A stretch of 28,171 nucleotides of DNA from a virus, in IMG/VR virus record IMGVR_UViG_3300031974_001640, positions 1-28,171 of that record; one strand, given 5' to 3'. Below, in pieces: positions 14,469 through 22,357 of the stretch. Position numbers and translations under genes: made by a program. Position 1 is the first letter of the stretch, and every line of letters begins with the position of its first letter. The notes under the pieces were generated by a model. The model ran no database searches, was not told the origin of the DNA, and worked only from the letters and a program-made list of their open reading frames with translations.

Positions 14469-14880
14469 CGCTGCGCAATATGCGGCGGAGCTTGTCTGTC
14501 TTAGAAAAAGAGAAAGAGAAAATTGCGGAAGTTTAGAGTTTAAGTTTTGGAACAAGTCACAGAAAGATGAGTACCAAACTCAGATTCGTGTTGCCTCTAA
14601 TTTGATAAGTAAGTATAGTGAGCGTGCGCTTATTAGATATTTAAATAGCCCAAGTGGTAATAACATTTACGCCTTGGGCTTTCTTCATAAAAGTAAAAAG
14701 TTTGTATTAACTCTAAAATTTGTTGAAAAGGGCGTTAAGGAATTCCATAATAAACTTGAACAAGAAGACAAGCGCGAAAAGAAAGTTATTGAGGCGCCGG
14801 AGGGCGAGTACAAACCAAAGAAACCTAGAGGCAGAAAGAGCCTTTTTTCAAAGATAAGGAAGATAGATGGCAAAGACTAA
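14407..14880 (+). CDS. 157-aa basic unknown protein upstream of the recombinase
   Basis: Not recognised. The core (about residues 20-115) is helical and ordered, with motifs such as AAQYAAELVCLRKRE, EFKFWNKSQKDEYQTQI and ALGFLHKSKKFVLTLKFVEKG. The C-terminal 40 residues are a Lys/Arg/Pro-rich tail (KPKKPRGRKS) likely to touch nucleic acid. It overlaps the upstream gene by 62 bases and the recombinase by 14. Its stop lies inside recA, so the two are probably made together. Two Cys near residues 20 and 31 do not form a CxxC pair. A recombination accessory role is possible but not shown. Confidence 0.7.
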   Translation: MDQKNSNTQKYKSLSTGQPCNAAQYAAELVCLRKRERENCGSLEFKFWNKSQKDEYQTQIRVASNLISKYSERALIRYLNSPSGNNIYALGFLHKSKKFVLTLKFVEKGVKEFHNKLEQEDKREKKVIEAPEGEYKPKKPRGRKSLFSKIRKIDGKD

Positions 14881-15940
14881 AGACTGGAAAAAGCAAATTA
14901 CAGATAAGTACGGCGACATTCTTGTTTCTGGTACAAATGTATTAAGCAATAGAAAAGACTATAAGGTTTTATCAATTTCGCCAATGCTTGATATTGCTCT
15001 TGGCGGCGGAATCAAAGAGGGTTCGTGGCTCATGTTGTCGGGCGATCCAAAGTGTGGCAAGACGACTACAGCGATGCAGGTAGCAGCTAACGCGCAGAAA
15101 GATGGTAGACATGTTATCTATCTTGATGCAGAGGGCAGGCTTAAAGAAATGAACTTTGAAGTTCCAGAGCTTGACCCAGAAAAGATGACAATCATTCAAC
15201 CAAAAGATAAACCTATTCCTGCTGAAATCTTTTTGGAGACAGCATATAAGTATATGACTGACCCAGAATATCATGGAGCAGTTTTGATTGTTGACTCTAT
15301 CTCGTCTTTGATCTCCGAGAAAGAACTAGACGGCGACTTCTCTCCAACAAGGGCTGGGCTTCCTAAGATTCTCTCCATCTTTACCAAGAAGATGGGACAA
15401 GTCCTACCTAATCAAAGAGGATTGGTGATACTGATTACCCATACTATCTCGAACACTTCTGGAATGGGTGCTTCTAAGATGGCTGACGGAGGCAGAAAGA
15501 TTCAGTATCAGGCAGACACTAGAATGGAAGTCAAGAGCGGTGGAGAGAAAATTCCCGCCGTCAAGCCTTGGGCAGACGAAAGTGGCGAGATTATTGGTCA
15601 GCAAGTAAACTGGCGTATCCTCTGTTCCTCTATGGGTTCGCCCGGAGGCAACTGTCAGAGCTTTATTCGCTACGGAGAAGGCATTGATGAGTGTCAAGAG
15701 TACCTACAGCTGGCACAACAGCTTGCGCTTATTGACAGAAGTGGTGCTTGGTTTAAGTTGATGTTTATGCTTGAAGATAAAAAGCTAATGAAGAAACTAA
15801 ATCCAGACCTAGATGTTGAAGATGAAGCGGCCTGTATTAAAGCGTTTCAGTTTCAGGGTCAGCCAAAAGTATATAACTTTTTGAAAGAAAACCCAGAGTG
15901 CGTTAAACTTCTGGCAAAATCAATCAAGGAAATGCTATGA
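14867..15940 (+). CDS. recA: RecA/UvsX-type recombinase
   Basis: 357 aa. It forms filaments on single-stranded DNA and drives ATP-dependent homologous pairing, used by phages for repair and recombination-dependent replication. Walker A is GDPKCGKTT (59-67), the catalytic glutamate is E89 in YLDAEG, Walker B is VLIVD (139-143) followed by SISSL, and ILITH at about 190 matches the motif with the conserved end of the L2 strand. GGRKIQYQAD follows as in RecA. The first 30 residues are a short basic N-terminal helix as in RecA/UvsX. AAGGA at 14856-14860 gives the start. It overlaps its neighbours by 14 and 4 bases. It is closer in size to RecA/UvsX than to RadA; no zinc finger or LonC domain is present. 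Confidence 0.93.
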   Translation: MAKTKDWKKQITDKYGDILVSGTNVLSNRKDYKVLSISPMLDIALGGGIKEGSWLMLSGDPKCGKTTTAMQVAANAQKDGRHVIYLDAEGRLKEMNFEVPELDPEKMTIIQPKDKPIPAEIFLETAYKYMTDPEYHGAVLIVDSISSLISEKELDGDFSPTRAGLPKILSIFTKKMGQVLPNQRGLVILITHTISNTSGMGASKMADGGRKIQYQADTRMEVKSGGEKIPAVKPWADESGEIIGQQVNWRILCSSMGSPGGNCQSFIRYGEGIDECQEYLQLAQQLALIDRSGAWFKLMFMLEDKKLMKKLNPDLDVEDEAACIKAFQFQGQPKVYNFLKENPECVKLLAKSIKEML

Positions 15941-16368
15941 AAATAGAAATAGTCGGCCTTGATGCGAGGGGTTATATATGGACACCTCTTTCTGCCGCCT
16001 CCAAGAAAGGTGCTAGGTCAAAACTTCATGAAAAAGCACGAAAACTCCTTGAAGAGTTCTATCCTTATGATACGATACTAGAGGAAGTAACGCTTCCGGG
16101 AAGCAAAGACCAGTTTGGTGGCAAGTCTTTACGGGCAGACATGTTTCTTCCAGCTAGGCGCATCATTGTAGAAGTTCATGGCGAGCAACATTATAAGTTT
16201 AACAGTTTCTTTTTTAAGAGCAAGTTAGACTTTTATAAAGCAAAAGCCAGAGACTCAGATAAAAGAGAATGGTGCGACTTAAACGAAATAGAATTGATAG
16301 AACTAAATTATAATGAGGACATTGATGAGTGGAGAACAAAAATTAGAAGAGTTTCTTCAGACGATTGA
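15937..16368 (+). CDS. Vsr/PD-(D/E)XK-fold endonuclease
   Basis: 143 aa resembling small single-domain endonucleases of the Vsr/DUF559-type group. An N-terminal helix (RSKLHEKARKLLEEFYPY) is followed by LRADMFLPARRIIVEVHGEQHY, giving the likely metal ligands D68 and E79 with H81 in place of the usual Lys, and an upstream acidic pair E49/E50. DSDKREWCDLNEIELIELNY matches the 'D..R...L...gi..i.l' ending of that group. It may cut recombination or replication intermediates, or mismatched or modified DNA. AAGGA at 15926-15930 supports the start, and it overlaps recA by 4 bases. The fold call is fairly firm; the DNA substrate is not. Confidence 0.75.
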   Translation: MKIEIVGLDARGYIWTPLSAASKKGARSKLHEKARKLLEEFYPYDTILEEVTLPGSKDQFGGKSLRADMFLPARRIIVEVHGEQHYKFNSFFFKSKLDFYKAKARDSDKREWCDLNEIELIELNYNEDIDEWRTKIRRVSSDD

Positions 16369-16786
16369 TGACTGGATATCCTGCAAGGGCTTACCCAAAA
16401 TTGACCAGAAGGAAGATATTGAAGCAATTCTAAATATGCGCTCGCAAGAGATTAGCCATTTATCTGCAAAAGAATGTTTGGCTTATGCTTATGAACTATA
16501 TGCTTATGCTGATTATCTTGAGTCAGTAAAATCCAAAGAAAAAATAGCTTTAGACTGGGCAGATTCAAGTATTTGGTATATAATATCTAAGTCCTTGGAT
16601 GATTATGGTAATGGGTACACTAAGTGGGAGCAGAAGTATTATTCTGCAATTAAGGAAAACCCACTCGCTTCTGATATATTAAGAATTAAAAAACATGCAG
16701 AAGCTAGACTGTCTGTAATAGATGGTAAAGCAAGTAAAGTATTGAGAATGGCGGACACGCTAAGTAATTTGTCGAAAACTAGATGA
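16325..16786 (+). CDS. helical protein downstream of recA, possible UvsY-like mediator
   Basis: 153 aa, almost entirely helical. The ATG at 16325 has GAGG at 16315-16318 with 6-base spacing; the in-frame ATG at 16313 has no such signal. The chain has a short N-terminal helix, a central segment with ECLAYAYELYAYADYLESVKS and a C-terminal half rich in Lys and hydrophobic heptads (ASDILRIKKHAEARLSVIDGKA, then VLRMADTLSNLSKTR). Size, helical make-up and a place two genes after recA recall T4 UvsY, which loads UvsX on SSB-coated DNA. No reliable sequence match is seen by eye, so this is a hypothesis. It overlaps the nuclease gene by 44 bases. Confidence 0.65.
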   Translation: MSGEQKLEEFLQTIDDWISCKGLPKIDQKEDIEAILNMRSQEISHLSAKECLAYAYELYAYADYLESVKSKEKIALDWADSSIWYIISKSLDDYGNGYTKWEQKYYSAIKENPLASDILRIKKHAEARLSVIDGKASKVLRMADTLSNLSKTR

Positions 16787-16793
16787 GGTTATT

Positions 16794-17204
16794 ATGCTAG
16801 ATAAATTTATTGAATCGTTGACTGCGGAACAGAAGATGGCTCTTATTCAGAGCCTAAGTGATAGTATGGAGCCGCAAGAAAGAGAAGAGCCTGTAGTCGT
16901 AACTACACCCAAGCAAGAGTCGTCTCGTGATGTGGACTTGGATTTTAGTGTTACTAAGAATAAAGATCAGGTAAAAGCCAAAGCGCCAGTAACAGAAAGT
17001 AAAAGATTTAATAGTTTTACTGACGATGGAACAGAAGCCAAAGGTGCAGAATTTACTACGCCGGACGTTAAGCCAACAGAAAGAAGACGACCGCCGACTA
17101 AGATGGTTGAACAGAAATGCACCAAATGTCAAAACACTGTAAAGGTTCATCCAACTCACGCTAGGGACTGGTATGTTTGCGACAGGTGTATTGGTGGTCG
17201 CTAA
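16794..17204 (+). CDS. disordered protein with a C-terminal zinc ribbon
   Basis: 136 aa. An N-terminal helix of about 25 residues (LDKFIESLTAEQKMALIQSL) is followed by about 75 residues of polar, Pro/Glu/Lys-rich low-complexity sequence. A C-terminal zinc ribbon has C109-x2-C112 and C129-x2-C132. The helix may be a docking peptide and the ribbon a nucleic-acid or protein contact, an architecture seen in linker or adaptor proteins of replication and transcription. This is general reasoning and no family is recognised. GAGG at 16784-16787 precedes the ATG, and its stop overlaps the helicase start by one base, so a helicase-loading role would fit the position. Confidence 0.7.
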   Translation: MLDKFIESLTAEQKMALIQSLSDSMEPQEREEPVVVTTPKQESSRDVDLDFSVTKNKDQVKAKAPVTESKRFNSFTDDGTEAKGAEFTTPDVKPTERRRPPTKMVEQKCTKCQNTVKVHPTHARDWYVCDRCIGGR

Positions 17205-18667
17205 TGAAAAAGAACAAGCTACAAGATTTAGCATCTGAAAGAGCTGTGCTTGCAGCGCTGTGTCAGTATGGACTCGACTGCTACTTAGATATTGACTTTG
17301 TAGACAGCGATCACTTTACTGACGAGATGAATCAGGTGTTGTTTAGCTGTATTCATAAAACAATATCAGACAATGCAAAGGTAGAATTGACATCTATTCT
17401 ATCTTCCGCGAATAGTCTGGGCATTGGTGACGCGCTAAATAACAAAGAAGAGATGGGCTTTATTAGGTCGCTGTTTAATTTTCCAGTGAATCTAGAAAAC
17501 TCACAGATTCATGCTGCAAAAATAGCCAAGCTAAAGCTGGCGCGAGACCTAAAGAAAACACTTAACGGATGTCAGAAAAGTGTTGAGTCTATGACCGGCG
17601 AAGAAGATATTGTAGACCTTATTTCTATGGTAGAATCTCCTATCTTAGATGCCACATCTGCAATATATCAAACATCAAGTAACAAAACAGAATTTATTGG
17701 AGACGATATTGATGAATACTTGGACTTTCTTACAGAAAATGTGTCAGACTTCGTTGGAATACCCACAGGGTTTGCAAGATATGATGCTGCTATCGGTGGT
17801 GGTCTCCGTAGAAAATGCGTTGATCTAGTTGCCGCCAGACCTAAAGTTGGTAAGTCTATGTTCTGCGATGCCGTGGCGCTCAATATTTCCACGCAGGGCG
17901 TTCCTGTTCTTGTGTTGGATACAGAGATGTCAAAAGATGACCACCTAAACAGAATTTTAGCCAGTATTAGTGGTGTAGAAATCAACAAGATTGCAACAGG
18001 TAAATTCTCAGATAATGAAATAGACAAAGAAAAGGTGCGCGCTGCTTCTGAAAAGCTAAAAAATATTCCATATCATTATATTAGTATTGCAGGTCAGTCA
18101 TTTGATAATATACTTTCTATTATGCGGAAGTGGATTTATCAGCATGTCGGCTTTGATGAGAATGGTAGAACTAATGACTGTGTGATTATTTATGACTATC
18201 TAAAACTTATGAGTTCAGATGGTATTAGTGCGTCTATGCAGGAGTATCAGGTTCTTGGATTCCAGATTACTAAGCTGCATAACTTTATGGTTAAGTATGA
18301 TGTTCCATGTTTGAGCTTTGTGCAGTTGAACAGAGATGGTATCACAAAAGAAAGCACTGATGCGGTGTCTGGTTCTGATAGACTTATCTGGCTTTGTACG
18401 AGTTTTACAATCTTTAAGTTAAAATCAGATGAAGAGAAGGCCGAAGACAATCCTAAAAACGGCAATAGAAAATTGGTCCCCATTGTTGCCAGACATGGTG
18501 AGGGATTAGATGATGGTGATTATATCTCCATGAAAATGTTTGGCAGTATCGGACGTTTAGAAGAAGGCATGACTAGGAATGAAATCCATAACAATGCCAA
18601 ATCAAGAAGTGAAGGATTTGAAATAAATGAAGACTTTGACGCAGAATCAGATCTCAGCAGCGTGTGA
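17204..18667 (+). CDS. dnaB: DnaB-type replicative helicase
   Basis: 487 aa. It unwinds DNA at the fork as a ring and acts with the primase next door. The N-terminal domain (about 1-120) has the DnaB-like SERAVLAAL start. The RecA-like domain has Walker A ARPKVGKS (211-218), catalytic E241 in VLDTEMS, Walker B VIIYDYLK (D331), the FVQLNRDG segment and SGSDRLIWL near the end. The ATG at 17204, sharing one base with the previous stop (TAATG), starts at the conserved domain. An upstream extension of nine codons would read into the zinc ribbon gene. Ribosome binding is weak, so coupling is likely. It overlaps the primase gene by 41 bases. Walker A has a Lys where cellular DnaB has Gly-Met. Confidence 0.9.
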   Translation: MKKNKLQDLASERAVLAALCQYGLDCYLDIDFVDSDHFTDEMNQVLFSCIHKTISDNAKVELTSILSSANSLGIGDALNNKEEMGFIRSLFNFPVNLENSQIHAAKIAKLKLARDLKKTLNGCQKSVESMTGEEDIVDLISMVESPILDATSAIYQTSSNKTEFIGDDIDEYLDFLTENVSDFVGIPTGFARYDAAIGGGLRRKCVDLVAARPKVGKSMFCDAVALNISTQGVPVLVLDTEMSKDDHLNRILASISGVEINKIATGKFSDNEIDKEKVRAASEKLKNIPYHYISIAGQSFDNILSIMRKWIYQHVGFDENGRTNDCVIIYDYLKLMSSDGISASMQEYQVLGFQITKLHNFMVKYDVPCLSFVQLNRDGITKESTDAVSGSDRLIWLCTSFTIFKLKSDEEKAEDNPKNGNRKLVPIVARHGEGLDDGDYISMKMFGSIGRLEEGMTRNEIHNNAKSRSEGFEINEDFDAESDLSSV

Positions 18668-19646
18668 TGCGCTACGTGATTTTATTCCTGAAGTATTAGA
18701 CAGGCTTGATATTGAATATGTAGAGTATCCTAACAGGTACTCTTTTCCTTGTCCGGTTCATGGCGGCGACAATCCAGAGGGATGCTCTCTGTTTTTAGAC
18801 GGCGATGATGTTGTCGGAAACTGGAAGTGCTGGACTGCGGGATGCGATGATGAATATGCTAGAAATATATTCGGATTTATCAGAGGCGCACTGACCGCAA
18901 AGAAAGGCACAGAGGCCACTCTTGCAGAAACATACAAGTTCTGTGAGTCTATAGCTAAGGCGGAGCATGTAGAAGAAAAAGACCTTAATCCCGTAAAAGA
19001 GGTTAAGCTGCTTGATGTGTTCCTGAAACATTCTGTCGTTAATACTCCAACCCTATCAAGACAAGAAGTTAGATCAAAGATAGAAATACCGTGTAAGTAT
19101 TATATTGATCGCGGCTATACGCCAGAGGTGCTTGACTTATTTGATGTTGGCACATGTCTAGATAAAAATAGACCCATGTATAATCGTGCGGTTGTGCCTA
19201 TCTATGATGTAAATGATTGTTTTGTAGGATGTGTTGGTAGGTCGATATACGATAACATGCAACCAAAGTGGCTGCATAGCAAAGGCTTTAAAAAAGAACA
19301 TCTTTATGGGCTAAATATTGCAAAAGACCATATAATAAGGAATAGAACCGTATTTCTTCTAGAGGGTCAAGGCGATGTTTGGAGGATGCACGAGGCCGGA
19401 TACAGTAATTCGGTTAGTATTTTTGGCGCGTCCTTGACTGATGAACAATTAATATTGCTTGAAGAAATAGGAGTTATGAATGTAATCATACTAACAGACT
19501 ATGATGACGCTGGCAACAAAGCCGCGCAGCAAATCATTAAGAAATGCGGAAGAAGATTTAATTATTTACGGCCAACTCTTGACGCTAAAGATGTTGGTGA
19601 TCTATCTATTGAACAATTGCAAGAACAATTAAAGGCTATCTTATGA
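18627..19646 (+). CDS. dnaG: DnaG-type primase (zinc-binding plus Toprim)
   Basis: 339 aa. It makes RNA primers for the lagging strand. The zinc-binding head has CPVH (C42, H45) and C68-x4-C73. The Toprim core has the catalytic glutamate E246 in LLEGQGD and the DxD pair D291/D293 in LTDYDDAG. YNRAVVPIYD and CVGRSIYD at about 185-208 match the RNA-polymerase-domain basic region. At 339 aa it is shorter than cellular DnaG (about 580-600) and lacks the C-terminal helicase-binding domain, as in many phage primases. GAAGGA lies 10 bases upstream of the ATG. It overlaps the helicase gene by 41 bases and the next gene by 4. Interaction with the helicase must use other surfaces; the zinc ribbon protein at 16794 is a candidate partner. 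Confidence 0.9.
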   Translation: MKTLTQNQISAACDALRDFIPEVLDRLDIEYVEYPNRYSFPCPVHGGDNPEGCSLFLDGDDVVGNWKCWTAGCDDEYARNIFGFIRGALTAKKGTEATLAETYKFCESIAKAEHVEEKDLNPVKEVKLLDVFLKHSVVNTPTLSRQEVRSKIEIPCKYYIDRGYTPEVLDLFDVGTCLDKNRPMYNRAVVPIYDVNDCFVGCVGRSIYDNMQPKWLHSKGFKKEHLYGLNIAKDHIIRNRTVFLLEGQGDVWRMHEAGYSNSVSIFGASLTDEQLILLEEIGVMNVIILTDYDDAGNKAAQQIIKKCGRRFNYLRPTLDAKDVGDLSIEQLQEQLKAIL

Positions 19647-20452
19647 CTAAAATACTAGCATTTTCTGGCACTAAACAATCTGGCAAAAGCACATGCGCAA
19701 ACTTTGTACATGGCTATCAGCTAAGAGCTTTTAGAGTCATTAACAATTTTGCAATCACTGAGGGCGGTGATTTGCTCATACAAACAGAAAACAGTAATGA
19801 TTCTTATGGGCTGCTTGATATTAGCAGAACAGATGCTCAATTTGCTGACTGGGCTGGGTACAATATGTGGCCTTATATCAAGAAATATTCTCTCGCCAAC
19901 CCACTAAAGGCTATGGCTGTTGAACTCTTTGGGATCAAAGAAGAGCAGGTGTTCGGCACTGAAGAACAAAAGAATACAAAAACACATATCAGATGGCAAG
20001 ATATGCCTATGTCTATCGCAGAAAGAAAAAGAAGAAACAAAAGCGGCAACATGACCGCAAGAGAGTTTCTTCAGTTCTTTGGCACAGAAGTCTGTCGAAG
20101 GGTGTATAATGATATCTGGGCAGAAAGACTCTTGAAAGATATTGAAATCGAATCTTCTCTGCTTGCGGTTGTGGATGATGTTAGATTTACTAATGAAGTA
20201 GAGCTAATCAAAGCCGCTGGCGGAAAAATCATCAGGCTCAATCGAAAGCCGTTTTCCGACGACCATGCCAGCGAGACAGAGCTAGATGGATACGAAGGTT
20301 TTGATGCCGTCATTGAAAATCAAGACATGACCATTAATGAAACAAATCAAGAGATTATTAATTTACTAGAAAAATGGGGATGGCTTGGTGATGAAGTAGA
20401 ATTTACCAACGTTGAAGAGCCGTCAACAGGAATTCACACTATAAGGAGCTAG
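19643..20452 (+). CDS. deoxynucleoside monophosphate kinase
   Basis: 269 aa. It phosphorylates dNMPs to dNDPs to feed phage DNA synthesis. The Walker A loop is GTKQSGKST (9-17). The segment MTAREFLQFFGTEVCR (about 135-150) with NDIWAERL, then VVDDVRFTNEVELIKAAGG and IIRLNRKP, follows the layout of T4 gp1-type dNMP kinases. About 35 extra residues around 30-65 are unusual compared with the simplest members. T4 gp1 also accepts hydroxymethyl-dCMP, so a modified nucleotide could be a substrate, but this is not visible in the sequence. It overlaps the primase gene by 4 bases and is followed after one base by the Cas4-like gene. Confidence 0.85.
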   Translation: MTKILAFSGTKQSGKSTCANFVHGYQLRAFRVINNFAITEGGDLLIQTENSNDSYGLLDISRTDAQFADWAGYNMWPYIKKYSLANPLKAMAVELFGIKEEQVFGTEEQKNTKTHIRWQDMPMSIAERKRRNKSGNMTAREFLQFFGTEVCRRVYNDIWAERLLKDIEIESSLLAVVDDVRFTNEVELIKAAGGKIIRLNRKPFSDDHASETELDGYEGFDAVIENQDMTINETNQEIINLLEKWGWLGDEVEFTNVEEPSTGIHTIRS

Positions 20453-20453
20453 T

Positions 20454-21476
20454 ATGATAGTCACCTATATTAGGTCGTCTAGCTATGGTAATTATGATTA
20501 CTGTCAAATGCAGTATTTTATTACTTATGTCTTAGGACACAGATCGCCGTCTGGCAAAAAGGCACAGTTAGGAACGATGGTTCACAAGGTCATGGAGGTT
20601 CTTGCTGCTTGCAAAAAATGTCTTCAAGATAATCCAGAAGAAAAAACCTTGACGATCACAGATGATGCGCTTGGTGAAATAGAATTTACAAAAAGAAAGC
20701 TATACACTAAGAAGTTTGTAGACGATATTTTAGACCAAAGCTACGCTCATTATCAAAAAGACTGTATTCACAAGTATTATCCTGCCGATCTAAAGTTTTG
20801 TAAGAACCTTACAGAAAAAGCGCTAACATATAATGACGGCCAGTTCGACCCTCGCAACAGAGATGTCGTAGATGCAGAGCCTAATTTTGATTTGCCGATA
20901 GAAGAAGACTGGGCTAAGTTTGAATACGAAATGCCAGATGGAACTAAAGCAAATGGTCAGCTTGCAATTAAAGGTACAATCGACTTAGTGACACAAATTG
21001 ATGATGGTGTCATTGAGGTAATCGACTGGAAAACCGGACAGCGCAAGAACTGGGCAACAGGCGAAGAAAAAACTTACGAGAAATTGCTTGAAGATCCACA
21101 GCTGTTATTGTATAACTATGCTATATCTAGATTGTATCCAGATTACGAGCAGGCTATCATGAGTATTTTCTTTATTCGTGATGGCGGCCCATTTAGTATG
21201 TGCTTTGATAAGTCTGATCAAGAGAAGTTTTTAGATATGCTTAGAAAAAGATATCAACAGATACAGAAGAACACTAATCCGAGGCTTGTTTCTCCTACTA
21301 GACGTGACTTCAGATGTCAGAAGCTATGCCATTTCTGCAAAACAGATTGGCCGGGCGAAAACAAAAGCATGTGTCAGCACGTTGAAGACAAGCTAAGAAA
21401 AGAGGGCTATGACAAAACTGTTGCGGACTGTACTAGAGAAGGATTTGACATTGGATATTATGAGGCACCGGGCTGA
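20454..21476 (+). CDS. Cas4/RecB-like PD-(D/E)XK exonuclease with Fe-S cluster
   Basis: 340 aa. It probably resects DNA ends for recombination and replication. Signature residues are H44 in TMVHKVME, D177 in KGTIDLV, D191 and K193 in EVIDWKTG, and the Q216-x3-Y220 motif (QLLLY). C17, C288, C292 and C295 (plus C307) are arranged as in the Fe-S-cluster nucleases of the Cas4/AddB/RecB group. AAGGAG at 20443-20448 gives the start. No cas1 or cas2 and no repeats lie nearby, so it is a phage DNA-processing enzyme and not part of a CRISPR system. It sits between dNMP kinase and a glycosyltransferase, inside the replication operon. Exonuclease direction is not predictable here. Confidence 0.88.
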   Translation: MIVTYIRSSSYGNYDYCQMQYFITYVLGHRSPSGKKAQLGTMVHKVMEVLAACKKCLQDNPEEKTLTITDDALGEIEFTKRKLYTKKFVDDILDQSYAHYQKDCIHKYYPADLKFCKNLTEKALTYNDGQFDPRNRDVVDAEPNFDLPIEEDWAKFEYEMPDGTKANGQLAIKGTIDLVTQIDDGVIEVIDWKTGQRKNWATGEEKTYEKLLEDPQLLLYNYAISRLYPDYEQAIMSIFFIRDGGPFSMCFDKSDQEKFLDMLRKRYQQIQKNTNPRLVSPTRRDFRCQKLCHFCKTDWPGENKSMCQHVEDKLRKEGYDKTVADCTREGFDIGYYEAPG

Positions 21477-22357
21477 TGGCACAATTAATTGATATAAAAA
21501 AAGATTTTGACTTAGGTAACAAGATTCTACTTGACACTGCCGAAAGTCTTGCTAAACTACTTGATGACAGCTTTCGCGTTGTGGTTAAATATGATCTTCA
21601 AGATTATACATTTCCAAAAGACGGCAAGAAGCATATCTTGTTCTCGCTATCTAATGAAACGCATCAGTATCCAAGATACGTGGATGAAGAAAGCGTGTTT
21701 TTGATTTTTCACAACTACTCCATGTTAGATAACTGGGGATATCCTGTTGTAAATCATAAATTCTTTCCGCTTCCCGTGGGAACTTTTATTAATAATATTG
21801 AACAAAAGATAGAAGAGATTAAACCTATAGACGAAAGAGAATATGACTTCTGTTTTGTTGGTCAAATCTCGCAATATGGCACGAGAGATAAATTTCAGAA
21901 ATGCCTAGATGACATGATAGAGAAAACAGGAGATAAATACAAGCATTATGTAAAATATACTTCTGCTTTTGGAACAGGATTAGATCATCAAGAATATGTT
22001 GAGCTATTGAATAATTCTAAAATCTGCCTGTGTCCAACTGGAGCTTTTAGTGATGAGTCTTTTAGATTCTTTGAAGCTATTAAACTTGGCGCTTTTCCAA
22101 TGGTTGAAAGGCTTCCAAGGTTTTGGTATTACGAAAACGCCCCGTTGTTCTTTACAAAGTGGCAGTTCCTAGATAACCATCTGGAAGAATGTCTAAAATT
22201 AGTAAATAATAGTGATATTTCGGTGCTAACGAAGAACCTGTCTGACTATAATAATACGATATTGGAACCCGATAACTTGTCGCAAATTTTGAAGAAAATA
22301 ATTGATGAAAAACAAGAATACACCAATAAACTGCAAGACTCACTTCAGTCTTCTTAA
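21476..22357 (+). CDS. exostosin-like glycosyltransferase
   Basis: 293 aa. The region YVELLNNSKICLCPTGA...ESFRFFEAIKLGAFPMV (174-210) matches the exostosin/GT47-like nucleotide-sugar binding half of GT-B enzymes; E200 in FFEAIKLG is the likely ribose contact. The N-terminal half has a second Rossmann-like layout (KKHILFSLSNETHQ, then VFLIFHNYSM). At 293 aa it is short for a full two-domain GT-B enzyme. Acceptor and sugar are unknown. It is placed in the replication block, one base overlap after the Cas4-like nuclease and 53 bases overlap with the polymerase. Modification of DNA bases, of virion proteins or of host surface sugars are all possible. No signal peptide is seen, so it acts in the cytoplasm. 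Confidence 0.75.
   Translation: MAQLIDIKKDFDLGNKILLDTAESLAKLLDDSFRVVVKYDLQDYTFPKDGKKHILFSLSNETHQYPRYVDEESVFLIFHNYSMLDNWGYPVVNHKFFPLPVGTFINNIEQKIEEIKPIDEREYDFCFVGQISQYGTRDKFQKCLDDMIEKTGDKYKHYVKYTSAFGTGLDHQEYVELLNNSKICLCPTGAFSDESFRFFEAIKLGAFPMVERLPRFWYYENAPLFFTKWQFLDNHLEECLKLVNNSDISVLTKNLSDYNNTILEPDNLSQILKKIIDEKQEYTNKLQDSLQSS

Noticed and set aside
20454-21476. CRISPR-associated Cas4
   Set aside because: No cas1, cas2 or repeat-spacer array is present; phage replication modules often carry this nuclease type.
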